Below, piece after piece: positions 19,697 to 32,204 of a stretch of 34,808 bases of DNA. Positions within the stretch are counted from its first letter, which is position 1. The number at the start of each line of letters is the position of its first letter. The position numbers were made by a program, and so were the translations under genes. The notes beneath the pieces are model-generated. The model had not been told where the DNA came from. It did not search any database and saw only the letters and a program-made list of their open reading frames with translations. Source of the DNA: an uncultured Clostridium sp. (GTDB taxonomy: Bacteria > Bacillota > Clostridia > TANB77 > CAG-508); NCBI GenBank assembly GCA_946545035.1, contig CAMNND010000001.1, forward strand, positions 1 to 34,808, read 5' to 3'.

Positions 19697-20821
19697 ATGC
19701 GAATGGGTGTACGCGAGATCTGTGATGTTGTCTTCCGTCCTTTAACTGCTGTTGATATTGGTAATCAGCATTTCGATGCTGGTCAGCCTGTTCTTTACCT
19801 TGATACAGCTAAAACCAGTTCTCTTGAGGGCGCTTCCACTACAGTTTATGCTCAGGGTGGAAAAGGTAATCCTCGTTTAATTGGTTGGGACGGCGAGAAG
19901 ACTTTAACATTCACTGTCGAAGATGCTCTAATTTCCCCTGTAAGTTTCTCTATGCTTTCTGGTGCGGGAATCGTTCAAGGTAGTTCTACTACTGGTCAGA
20001 CAATTTACACACATCAAGTTTATGACCTAGTTGTTGAGACTGTTGGTACTGGTGATACTGCTAAGTATTACGTTAAGCTTCCTGCAGATGTTCGTAATGG
20101 TGATAAGATTGTAGTTTCTAAAGAAGCTCCTATTTACGCTACCATTTTAGACAGTGCTGGTGGTCCTAAGACCTTCCTTTCTGCCGTTAAGAAAGCTGAG
20201 ATCTTCACTGATGCTGGTCTTACTACTGGTCTTACCGATGCTCAGTTTGTAGACAATCAAATTACAATTGGCGCTTCTGATGCTCTTTATTTCCAGCTTG
20301 CAGATGCCAATTATACTGACGTTGATGTAAAGGGTGGTAATACTGTCCGTATTGACTGCTATACTGCACATCAAGATGGCGCTCAGGAGATTCAGATTGA
20401 TGCGGAGAGTTTTGCTGGTTACTACTATATTGAAGCTGACACTCTCTTCCGTGATGAGGTAACTGGTCAGGACTTACCTGCTCAGTTTATTATTCCTCGT
20501 GGTAAGATTCAGTCTAACTTCACCTTTACAATGGCTAACTCTGGTGATCCTTCAACCTTCACCTTTACCATTGACGCCTTCCCTGCTTATACTAAGTTTA
20601 ATAAGACTAAGAAGGTAATGGCTGCTCTTCAGATTGTTGATCCTACCGATGCTGGTGGACATAACTATGCTGATACTACTATTATTGGTCATACTAACCG
20701 TACAACCGGTGCCGATATTTACGGCGAGGGTGTTGACACAGCTGATCAAGCTGCCAATATGCCTTATACCAATAGTATCTTTGATACAGCCACTAAAGCT
20801 AATGGTGACGAAGAGCCTTAA
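19697..20821 (+). CDS. major tail tube protein
   Basis: AAAGGAGGTCCGCTT ATG; LIGWDGEKTLTFTVEDALISPVSFSMLSGAGI pattern; optimised codons; TGG only; terminator follows. Confidence 0.65.
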   Translation: MRMGVREICDVVFRPLTAVDIGNQHFDAGQPVLYLDTAKTSSLEGASTTVYAQGGKGNPRLIGWDGEKTLTFTVEDALISPVSFSMLSGAGIVQGSSTTGQTIYTHQVYDLVVETVGTGDTAKYYVKLPADVRNGDKIVVSKEAPIYATILDSAGGPKTFLSAVKKAEIFTDAGLTTGLTDAQFVDNQITIGASDALYFQLADANYTDVDVKGGNTVRIDCYTAHQDGAQEIQIDAESFAGYYYIEADTLFRDEVTGQDLPAQFIIPRGKIQSNFTFTMANSGDPSTFTFTIDAFPAYTKFNKTKKVMAALQIVDPTDAGGHNYADTTIIGHTNRTTGADIYGEGVDTADQAANMPYTNSIFDTATKANGDEEP

Positions 20822-20860
20822 TTTAATTAATGTGGGAGACCCTTATAGTCTCCAATTTAG

Positions 20861-20888
20861 GGGTACCCTTGCGGGTACCCCTCTTTTT
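20861..20888 (+). terminator. rho-independent terminator
   Basis: GGGGTACCC TTGC GGGTACCCC then TCTTTTTT. Confidence 0.9.
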
Positions 20889-20917
20889 TATTAGAGATTT
20901 TAGGGGGTGAAATATAT

Positions 20918-22342
20918 TTGGCTATAAAAAATTATCTTTACCTTTTTTATGGAAATTATTTGGAAAAAGAAGATGTAGACCCATATGCTATTATTAATAC
21001 GGCAAAACAAGAAATTAAAAGTGCTGGAATGAGGAAAATAAAAGATCTTAGAGGGAGTTTAAATACTCAACGATCTGATTTTGAATCAGAATTACAAAAA
21101 CTTTATGGATTAACTCCACAAGATTTTCAAACAAAATTAGAAAATAATTTTGCAATGAAGCTATTAACAAATTTTGAAGCAGCTCAACAACAATTAGAAG
21201 AAGGATTAAGCAAAGCTGAAACAGACATTGATTTAGGAGAAGAAATAGCTAAAGCTATTACCGCATTAGATCAAATTTTGAAATTAGGAGCTAATTTAGG
21301 AGGACTAACTATAGGTTCTATAGAAAAAGCTAAGTCTTATAATGATAAAATCTTAGAATTAGAAGCAGCGATTAATAGTGGAACAGCAGGAATAAAAGGT
21401 GAAAAAGGAAGTGTTGCAACAGCTGGTATAAATGCTCTTAATAGTGTATCTGGTTCCTTATTAGAAATTGCAGTCGCTATAGCATGAATGGCTGTTATGA
21501 TGGAACTAGGAAAAGCTAATAGTTCTTTAATGGGGGCCATAGGTCAAAATAAAGGACAAAATTTAACTATAACAACTAGACCAAGTGAAGCATTAGAAAT
21601 GTTGTATAGACAAATAGAACAAACTTTAGCAAATGCATCAACAGAAGGCAAAGCTGATAACTTTGTTGTAACACAGAATGTTGTTTCTGGAACAATGTCC
21701 TGAGCAACTTTCCAGACTAAAAATTATAGAAATATTAGAGATATTACAATAGAATCTGTTAAAACCTATGCGGAATTACAAATGGGCCGTTATTTTGGAT
21801 GACATTTTTTAATCAATACTGCAGGTGGTTTAGGAGATAACCATTTACAAGACAATGTAAGTTTTACTCGTTTTAGAGATACAGATTCACAGATAACAGC
21901 TGCAGATATTGATACTCATTGAATGAATATTCAACAGCAAGCTAAAGTATTAGCTGCTGCGGACATTATTGCTGCACAAGGAGTTAAAGAATTAGGAGCT
22001 GGATTAGATTATTACATAGTCAGAGAAAGATTTAGTAATAACATAAGAATTATTCCTGTAGCGGATCTTCTTGACAATCTATATCACGCCTATCAAAATA
22101 GTAGCGATGGTAATTTAAATTCTTTTGGAGTAAGAGATACTTCATGAACAAGTGGAAGATCTCTACAGGGTTCACGAATGAAAAATTATGGAATAATTAA
22201 TGCTTCTGCTTTTAAAGCCCCACCTTGAAGACCCTCTATTCCAAGTGGATGAATACGTTCTAAAAAAGCTTATAATCCTATATATGAAAAATTAAAAGAA
22301 ACAAAAGTTTCTATATCTCTAAATTTAGGATATTATTTTTAA
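20918..22342 (+). CDS. hypothetical virion-associated protein (474 aa, code 4)
   Basis: AGGGGGTGAAATATA TTG; joins three track ORFs via TGA; TAA stop. Confidence 0.6.
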
Positions 22343-22351
22343 ACAAAAATC

Positions 22352-22380
22352 TTGACAAAATAGAAAAAATTTAGTATACT
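22352..22380 (+). promoter_or_regulatory. consensus promoter within the tail module
   Basis: TTGACA-N17-TATACT. Confidence 0.85.
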
Positions 22381-22414
22381 ATAAATATAGTTATAGAGAT
22401 AAAAGGAGTTGAAT

Positions 22415-22951
22415 ATGATTAATATTGAAGAAGTATTAAATTGTCCTCTTACTTCCCAAGAAATCTACGATATGATTAATTCTTGTCTTGAAGAAGCAGA
22501 AGATAATGGATTTTTAAATCAATTCGTATTTGAACGCGCATTAGTTTGTCACGAAGTTCTTTTACTAATTGAAGATTTAGATGATATTGATGGTCCTATG
22601 GTTGCGGAAAATCCTCTTACTGCATTTGATCATTTCTTAGAAATGGGATATATTCAGAATCTAATTAAAAATCATGCAGACACTGTCGATTACATTGGCA
22701 AGATTGCCGCACAATATTTTGAAGACTATGAAAAATATCTTCTCTCTGTTGGAGGAGTGTTAAATAAAGCTGAGATTTTTAGTTCTGAAGTTCTTCAGAA
22801 TATGGCAGGACAATTTAATGATTTAACTAAGAATGGTGATATTCAAGAGACACTTAAAATTGCAAATGAATGGGGTATGAATCGGCAACCTCCAAAAGTA
22901 GAGAATCCAGTTAATTCTGAACAAGTATTAGATAGTTTATTTAATGTTTAA
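22415..22951 (+). CDS. tail assembly chaperone-like protein
   Basis: AAAAGGAGTTGAAT ATG; between tail tube and TMP. Confidence 0.5.
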   Translation: MINIEEVLNCPLTSQEIYDMINSCLEEAEDNGFLNQFVFERALVCHEVLLLIEDLDDIDGPMVAENPLTAFDHFLEMGYIQNLIKNHADTVDYIGKIAAQYFEDYEKYLLSVGGVLNKAEIFSSEVLQNMAGQFNDLTKNGDIQETLKIANEWGMNRQPPKVENPVNSEQVLDSLFNV

Positions 22952-22956
22952 TATAG

Positions 22957-22997
22957 AGAGCCTTACGAGTGAAAATCGTAAGGCTCTTTTTTTATTA
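22957..22997 (+). terminator. rho-independent terminator
   Basis: AGAGCCTTACGA GTGAAAA TCGTAAGGCTCT T7. Confidence 0.9.
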
Positions 22998-23095
22998 GAT
23001 AAATAAGGAATTTTCCATTTAATAGTAGATATTGTTATAGACCAAAGGTCTATTATAGAGACATAAGGACATTCCGAGAGGAAGGTGAAAATACT

Positions 23096-26000
23096 TTGAA
23101 ATATTCCAATACTGTTGAATATAATATTTCAACTAAATTAGATTCAAGTGGTTTAACTAAATTACAAAGTCAAATTAAACAACTTGAAAATTCAATGCAA
23201 CAAATGGCTAATCGTGAATTGTTAAATTCAGATAAAGTTCAAGCTGCAAAAACTCAATTAGAGGGATTAAATACCGCTCTTACAAATTCTTTCAATTCCT
23301 CTCTTGGAATTTTAGATCTATCAAAGTTTAGAGCTGAATTAGATGCTAGCGGAGTTAGTGCTAAAGGATTACAATCAGCTTTTAATATGATGGGTGCTGA
23401 AGGACAAGCTGCATTAAATGGTTTAACAACTCAGATTGCTAACTTTAATGGTGGTATGGAACGTACTTCATCTGCGGTGGACAAAGTATTTACTACTTTT
23501 AGTAATACTTTTAGATGAGGTATGGTTTCAAGTTTCTTTAGTCAATTTATGAATGCAATTCATAGTTCAATAGATTACGTTAAAGAACTTGATGACTCAT
23601 TAACTCAAATTATGCTTGTTACAGATTATAATCGCGATTCAATGAATGAATTTGCACGATCTGCTAATGAAGCCGCTAAAGCTGTTAGTATGACAACAAC
23701 AGGTATGACTAATGCTTCATTAATTTTTGCTCAGCAAGGGTATGATCTTGGACAATCTCAAGAATTAGCTACATTATCTGCTAAAGTTGCAAATGCTTCT
23801 CAACAAGATACTGCTACTACTTCAGATCAAATTACAGCATATATGAATGCCTATGGTCTTGAAAATAGTATTAGTGAACTTACACAAGCAATGGATAATT
23901 GAGCTTTAATTGCAAATATTTCTGCGGCCGATGTAGGTGAACTTGCACAGGCATCACAGCGTGCAGCTTCAATGGCTAACACTGTGGGTGTTAGTGGAGA
24001 ACAGCTTGCCGCACAAATTGCTACAATTGAGTCTGTAACACGAGAAGCTCCAGAACAAATTGGTAATGGTCTTAAGACTCTTTATGCTCGTTTTTCTGAT
24101 ATTTCTCAGGGCGGAGAAGATGAAAATGGAGTTAGTCTTGGAGATGTTACTAAACAGTTAAATGATATTGGCGTTCAAGTATTAGATCAATTTGGGAATA
24201 TTCGTGATGTTGGCGATATCATGGAAGATCTTATGGTTGTATGAGACGATCTTGATCAAACTAGTAAAATTGCAGCAGCTCAGTCTTTAGCGGGTAAATA
24301 TCAAGTTAACCGTTTTGTTTCATTAATGGATAATTCTGATATGTATAAAGAGTATTTAGGAGCTACAGGATCTTCCGCAACCGGCACTCTTGATCAAATG
24401 AACGAAGAATATGCTCAGTCTATTGAAGGTCGTAGCGCTAAGTTACAAGCGTCATTAGAAGGATTGTTTAGTACGATATTTAATACCGATGATATTTACC
24501 CTTGAATGGATGCTGCGCAAAGTGCAGTAGACTTATTACAACAATTCTTTGATGTTCTTGGAGGAGGAAAAACTGTTCTTCTGGGTATCGGTAGTTTATT
24601 AGGACAAGTATTTAATCAAAATATAGCTAGAAGTATTAATGATGCAATTGCTAATCATAATTTAGGAAAAATACGTGAGCAGAATATAAATAGTGTAAAT
24701 GATACTCTAGATAGAGTTGGAATTGATAGAACTCAAGGCGTTGGTGCTTATATTAGCAAAACTGCTGATCAAGCAAAATTAGGAGCTTTAAATGAAGCTC
24801 AATACAATGCTTATATGGATGATGTACAACAATGAGTAAATGCCACAACAGCACTAACTGAGTCTGAAAAAGAGCTTCAAACTAATGTAGATTTAATAAA
24901 TGCTATTTATGCAAAAGCAGGTGCAGATGGTGTTTTTAAAGAAGGTGAAGATAGTCCTTATAATACTGTTAATTTACAAGAAAATCGTAAGGAAGTTTTA
25001 GATAAGTTAGATAATTTAGATTTTGCACAACAAGAACAAGCAGCTGCACAATATGCAAATAGTCTACATCGATTATCAACTGTTTTTAAAGAGGTAGAAC
25101 AAGATACTTCTGATGAACAAAATAAACAAGAAGAATTGGCTAATTCTATTCAATTTGCTAGAGAAACTTTAGCTGATTTTACAAGAATTTTAGGGATGTC
25201 AAAAGAAGAAGCTGATCAATGAGATCAAGTTTTTGAAAATATAGCGGCAGATTTAGCCGCTCTTCCTGAAGATTCAATTGAAGCAGAAAAAGCTTTAGAA
25301 AAATTATATGATAGAGTTGTAACTTTACAAAAAGGACTTTTTGAAGTAAATAACAATAAAGAAGGTGCAAAAAAATTTGTTGTTGATGCATCTGACACAA
25401 TTCAAAAAAACGAAACTCAAATTTCTTTTAATGAAGCTCAAGAAAAAAGAGCTGGAGAGAATGCAGGGGCTAGAGGTCAAGGAATTGATCAACAACAAAA
25501 TATAAAAGCAATTCTTGATACTATGAATGCAGTTCAACAATTAACTTTTGCCTGACAAGCTTTTCAAGGTCTTGGTAGTTTATGAGCTAATGAAGATTTA
25601 TCTACTGGAGAAAAAGTTATTCAAACAGTAATGAATCTTACTATGGCTATGTCTCAATTAATTCCTGCCATTGATACTTTAAAAAATGGAGGTTTAGGAC
25701 AATCATTCCAGCAAATGAATGATGCTTTATCTAAAATTCAAATGGGAGAAATAGATTTTTCTTCTGATGAAAGAATGGTAGAAGTTAATGAGAAATTAAA
25801 TTCTTTATTAGATAAAAGAACTATAATTCATAAAAAAATTAGTGAAGCAAAAAAAGAAATTTATAATGCTACAAAACAAGCAGCTGAAGCCGAAAATACA
25901 AGTGCAAAAAATGCTATGACAGGAGCTCAATTAGCATTTAAGAAAACTTTAGCTAAAAAAACAGAAAAAGAACAAAATGAGCTTATTTCTATATTGGAAA

Positions 26001-29000
26001 AAGAACAAATAGCTAATGAAGCAGCTATTACAACAGCAGAAACTACAAGAAGTACTATTGGAAAAATAATAACTGCTGAGTTAGTTAAGCAAGTTGCTTT
26101 ACAAGCTGCTTTAACTTTTGGCATTCCTTTATTATTAGCTGGTTTAGGTGCTGCAGTTGGATATTATCAGCAACAACGAGAAGAAGCTGAAAAATTAAAG
26201 CAAGAACGTTTAGAAGCTTCAAATCAACAAACTGATGAATTAAAGAAAAATGCAGCAAATATACAGGAACTTTATAATAATTATAAAGAAACTGGAGAAG
26301 CAGCTGATGGTTTAAGAGAAGCTCTTGAACAACAAGCTGAAGCTTTGGGTATAGTAGTAACAGCTGCAGATGACTATGATAGTTTAAAACAAAAAATAGA
26401 TGAAGCAACGGCTTCTCAGTTAGCATATAATGCAGCTTTAAGAGGCGAAGATTCTTCTATTTCAAAAACAACCGCTACTGATGCTGGATTAACTTTTGAA
26501 GATAAAGAAGCATTAGGAATTGATACAACTCCAGCTTCTTATGTTAATACAGCTAATGGTCAAATGCAATATCAAGCAGACGGAAGTGTTTCCGCAGATA
26601 TAGCAAAAACAGTTGAAAAATCAAAAGAACTAATAGATCTTGAACAACAAAGTATTGCAAATCGCAATACAGAATTAGCTATTTTAGATCGAGGCAATCC
26701 AAAAGAAGAAGAAAAATATCAATTATTAAAGCAACAAAATATAGAAAGCCAAAATCGGATAGATCGTCTTACCAATTATGTTGAGGGAAATAAAGATTAT
26801 TTAGATAATCAATATGCTCAAGCTGAAAATTCTGTTTTATCTATGGCTTTAAATTCAGATATTTTTAAAGGACAAGAAAATGCCGCGGGTGATTTTGAAG
26901 CTACTTCTTATCAACAAGCTCTTCAATATGTAAAAAATATTACAGATGGATTAGAAATCACAGAACAGCAACAACAAGAATTAGCTGCAACTGCTTTAGA
27001 GTATGCTGATAATCTTGAAGGTGCTGCGCAAGCTCAATTAGAGATAGCTCAAAATCAAATTGAACAAAATCCTTATGTTTATTCTGGAATTCGTGCAGGC
27101 GAATCTGGAATGAATAAAATTAATGAATTAGGTGAAAAATTTGATTTATCAGATCAAGAAAAAGCAAAAATCTCAGATTTAATAGATTGATCTGATACGG
27201 ATGAATTAGATGCAAGAGTTGCAGATTTAGCTGAAGAAATTGAAGAAGGCTTAAGTCAGGGGATGTCTCTTGATGATATTTTTTCTAAGATGAAAGAAAA
27301 TCAAGAAATTGAATTAACAGATGATGAAATTTTAAAACAAGAACGTGATGATAAAGGATATGTCGGAGAAGACTGAGAAAGAGATGCCGAAGATGTAAAA
27401 GAATATGCAGATTCTTTACAAGATTTGGCTGAAATTTCTGATGACATTGCGGATTCTTTAAAAGATAATCGAAAAGAAGCCTTAAAAATTGCTGATGCGA
27501 ATGCCCGATTAAATAAAGGTGTAAAATCTTTAGCTGATAGTTGAGATGATTGAAATAAAATTATTTCTGATACTTCTAAGGGAATTGAAGCTACAGAAGA
27601 TTATTCTGATGCAATCCATGGAGTAGAAGATGCTTTAACAAATATTCTTGATTTTGATGTAAGTACTGGATTAGCCGATAGTACTCAGTTTATTAAAGAA
27701 CATATGGATGACATAGCCGCTGCTGCAGAAGGCGATATGGATGCAATTGAAAGATTGCGAGTAGCAGCAGCTCAACAAATTTTAATTGATGCTGATTTTG
27801 ATTGAAATAAAATAAATGTTAGTCAAGAAGAACTTTTTGGATTAATTTCTGAATTAGATAATGAAGAAATTGAAGTCGGAGCAACTTTAGATACAACGAC
27901 TTTTGGAGAAGCTTTAGCTATAGCATTACAAGCTGTAGGTGCAACGACAGAAGAAATGCAAAAAGTTTTTGATTCTCTTGGTTGAGAACCTAATATTACA
28001 TATGAAACTTACAAAGTTGCAGATAACAGTAAGCAAACAACAGATGGTACAATTGAGATTGTAGATCCTAAAGCAGAGGGAGGAACAAGAACTGTTAAGG
28101 TCTCTGATGAAGTTGTATTTAATGGAGATAATACGGTTACTATTCCTAAAATAAATGCAAAAGGAACAACTTATCAAGGGTCTGCTCCTAAAATAGCTTC
28201 ACCTTCAAGTCGAGGCGGTGGAAGCGGAGGCGGTGGAGGAAAAGGTAAGTCTTGCTTCGTAGCTGGTACTTTAGTTTCTACTTCTCTTGGATTTAAACCA
28301 ATTGAACAAATCCAAAAGGGAGATATGGTTCTTTCTTATAATACATTACTTAAAAGAAATGAGTATAGTGAAGTTCTTCAAACTATGATTCACGATACCA
28401 TTGAGCCTATTTATACTTTATATATTAAAGATGAACAATTAAGAGTTACTGGCATTCACAGATTTTTAGTTACAGATAAAATTACTTGCGGAGTTCCTCA
28501 ATGAGTATATGCAGCAGATCTTAAAGTAGGACAATGAGTCTTCTTTGCAGATGGTACTTGACATGTAATTCATAAGATTGAAACTAATATTGAGCATCAA
28601 ATTGTATATAATTTTGAAGTTTTTGCAAATCATAATTATTATGTTGGCCGCAATCAAATTCTTGCACACAACAAAGGTGGCAGTAAAAAAGGTAGCGGCG
28701 GTGGAAAAGCTAAAACTATTGAGCAAAAAGATAAAAAAGATCACGAGAAAGATTATTATGAAGAAGTTAATACTCAATTAGACAAAGTTGAGAAAGAACT
28801 TTCTCGTGTAGAAAAACAACAAGATAAACTTGTTGGTGACAAAGCTCGAGCAAATCAAAATAAACAACTTGGACTACTTCAAAAACAAATTGAGCTTCAA
28901 AAAGAACATTTACGAATTCTTACAGAAGAAGAAAAAGTAGATGTTACAAAGCATCTAAAAGAGCAAGATAAACAAGCTGAAAAATTAGTTCAAAAATATA

Positions 29001-32000
29001 ACAAATTATTTGTTATTCCTGATCCAGTTTATGATGAAGATGGCATAATTTCTAATTATGAACAAATTAGTAAAGCTGTTGATGATGCTCATAATAAAAT
29101 GATCGATGAATATAATAAAGCAGCTAAAACTGGAAATGAAGAATTAACTAAACAAATTCAAAAAGATATAGATAGTTTAGATAAATATGGTGATGCAATT
29201 CGTAAAGATGCTCAAAGATTAGATAAAATTGTTGTAGAAACAGAAGAATTAAATAATACAATCCAAGAGCTACAAGATTCAATGCAAGATATTCGTATCG
29301 AAGCTTTTAAGAATTATGAAGAAGCCAGAGATGGATTGAAAGATATTAAAGAGTCTGCGGCTGAACTTAATACTATATTTAGAGACTTTGACCCTGATTC
29401 ATTTGTAAATAGTTTTTCAATTGATGATACTCCTTATGATGATTTAATTGAAACAATGAATAAATTAGATACTATTTACAATATAACTAAAGAAGATGCA
29501 GAAGATTTTTATGATAAGCTAATAAAACAAAAAGAAGCTGATTTAGCAAAAGCAGATGAATTAGAAGAACGTATGGCTATCCAACAATCGATAGAATTCT
29601 TTAATTCTCGTAAGAATAATTTATCTGCGGATAATTTAAATAATGGTTATTTAGGTGTCTTAAGTCAAGATTTAGCCACTCTACAAGAATGAATGAATAA
29701 TCCTACATCAAAAGACAATGTTTTTGGAACAGATATAGCGGCTTTAACTGATACATATAAAGAGACTTATGAAGCCTTAAAAGATGGTTTTGAGGAATAT
29801 CGTAAACTTATTCAAGATTATCGAGATGCAGCTTTAGATATTTATAATGAGGCAGAAGATGCAATCGATCGTCAAATGGATAAATATGATAGATTAGTTG
29901 AAAAAGTTGAACGTATGTCTGATACTTATGCATTATATTACGGAGAAGATAGTTATGCGGAGCTAGATAAATTCTATGCTCAACAGGGTGATATAATGCA
30001 AAATCAGTTAGATCAATTAACTACTGCATATGAATATTGAAATCAGCAATATCAGAGAGCATTAGCAACAGGAGATAAAAAGTTAATTCAAGAAATTGAA
30101 GATAAAATGAATGATGCTGAAGACGCAATGCTTGAAAAAGCCGAAGAATTGGCTGACCTTTGGGTAGAAAAATTTGAAAATGTTGTCAATGCTAATACTC
30201 AATCTATTTATGATAAATTATTTAACGGAAATGACTTTAATGATTTAACTGATAGCTGAGAACTTCAAAAAGATTACATGGAACGCTATAAAGATGAAGT
30301 TGAAAAAAGCTACGAGATAGATAAGCTTCGGTCTAAGTATCTTGATTTATTAAATGATGCTCAAGGCACATCTTTACAAACTCAAAATAAGATACGCCAA
30401 CAAATGCAAGAGCAATTAAAACAATTGCAAGATCAAGCCAGTGTTAGCGAATATGATGTCAAATTAGCTAACGCAAGACTAGAAATTCTTCAGAAACAAA
30501 TTGCATTAGAAGATGCTCAAAGAAATAAAAATCAAATGCAACTTCGTCGTGACTCTCAAGGTAATTATAGATATACTTATAGAGCCAATCAAGAAGATGT
30601 AAAGGCTGCTCAAGATGATTTATTAGATTCTGAATTTAATGCATATGAATTAACAAAAGATGAAACAATTTCTAACAATGACCGAGCTTTAAACATGGTG
30701 CAGGACTTCTTAAATAAGCGAGCCGATATATTTAATAAGTATAAAGATGATGACGAAGCTCGAACAAAAGCGTTAGAGCAGCTATCCGCAGATTATAGTA
30801 AACTTTTAGGTGGTATGGAAGAAGATTTCAAAGATACTACTAATGGTATGTACGATGTTCTTACATTTTTAGTTAAGAATGGAACAGAAGACAGCGCAAC
30901 AAGTGCGGCTAATATGCTTGATAATTTATTTGAGGATGAAAATAAATTTAAAGAAGATACTGAAGTTTTATGAGCTTCAATGACAAATAATATTACAGAT
31001 GCTTTAGGAAACTTTGAAGATGCTGTCGAAGAAGCTAATGGTGAAATGATTGCTCAGACAGAAGACTTAAAAGAAAAAATGGCAGGTAATAAAGGAGCTC
31101 TTACTACAATAGGATCTTCTGCGGATACTATGACAGATTCTTTAGACAAAGCTGCTGAGGCTACAAAGAGTTTAGCGACTGAAACACAAAATCTATACGA
31201 TCTTTTTGGTTCAGATGATGCAAAATTACAAGATGCTTTAAGTAGCATAGAGAAGTATAAACAGGAATTACAAGATACTCAAGATACAACTTCTAGTTTA
31301 GCTCAATCATTAAAGAAGGCTAATGCTACTCTTGATACAAAGACAGCAGAAGCTCAGAGCTATAAAACTGCTCTTGATTTTGCTACTGGTGCTAGACAGG
31401 TAAAAGAAGGCACTAAAGTAAAATTAAAGAAAGGCACCTTTGTACATTATGACAGATATGGCGGAGTACAACAAGATGCAGAAGGAAATACTGGTTGGAG
31501 ATTACCAGAAGATATGTGAGTAAAATTTGACGCTCCCGCAACAGAGCGTAATGCTAGATATAAATATGGTTTTTATGCAACAGGAGATAGCTTAACAAGT
31601 TTTGGAAAGAAACAGCCTGGGGATAATGAGAACGGGCGTCAAAATACTGATCAACGTCGACATCAAAAATGATGGTTTAATGAAGATGAATTACAGAGAA
31701 ATGTACTCGCAGCGATGGATACTGGAGGATATACTGGAGAGTGAGAAGACGAAACTCCATTATATAAAAATGGTAAATTAGCTTTATTACACCAAAAGGA
31801 ATTAGTATTAAATAGCTCCGATACTGAGAATATATTAGCTGCGGTTGAAATTGTAAGAACTATCGCCGCGGGTATAAACAATCAATTAGCTAGCCTTTCT
31901 CAAAATGCTGGAATTCGTAATTTTAATTCTTCTTTATCTTCTATTGGAAATGAAGTTCAACAAAGAGTTGAAATAAAAGCAGAATTTCCTAATGTACAAG

Positions 32001-32080
32001 ATTCTTATCAAATTGAGCAAGCTTTACTTGAACTTTCTGATCAGGCTTATCAATATGCTCATAGAAATATTAGGGGCTAA
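23096..32080 (+). CDS. tape measure protein, ~2,994 aa (code 4), with embedded Hint domain
   Basis: one frame spanning 11 track ORFs via about 24 TGA codons; coiled-coil repeats; C-terminal GGYTGEW...NGKLALLHQKELVLN typical of Firmicute TMPs. Confidence 0.85.
28253..28672 (+). other. Hint (intein/BIL-like) domain in TMP, 140 aa
   Basis: CFVAGTLVSTSLGFKPIEQIQKGDMVLSYN...RVTGIHRFLV...VYNFEVFANHNYYVGRNQILAHN; Gly-rich linkers on both sides. Confidence 0.88.
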
Positions 32081-32143
32081 AATAAATAACTAATCTTACT
32101 CGTTTTTTATTTTATTAAGAGTGAGACACACAAGGATTTTTTA

Positions 32144-32178
32144 ACGGGAGAGTTGTCTTTAAACTCTCCCGTTTTTAT
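32144..32178 (+). terminator. rho-independent terminator after TMP
   Basis: CGGGAGAGTT GTCTTT AAACTCTCCCG TTTTT. Confidence 0.9.
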
Positions 32179-32204
32179 TTTATAGAAAAGGAGCGCTGTA
32201 TTAA

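Noticed and set aside
28253-28672. Canonical self-splicing intein
   Set aside because: The residue after the terminal Asn is Lys, so the usual +1 nucleophile is missing; described as Hint/BIL-like instead.
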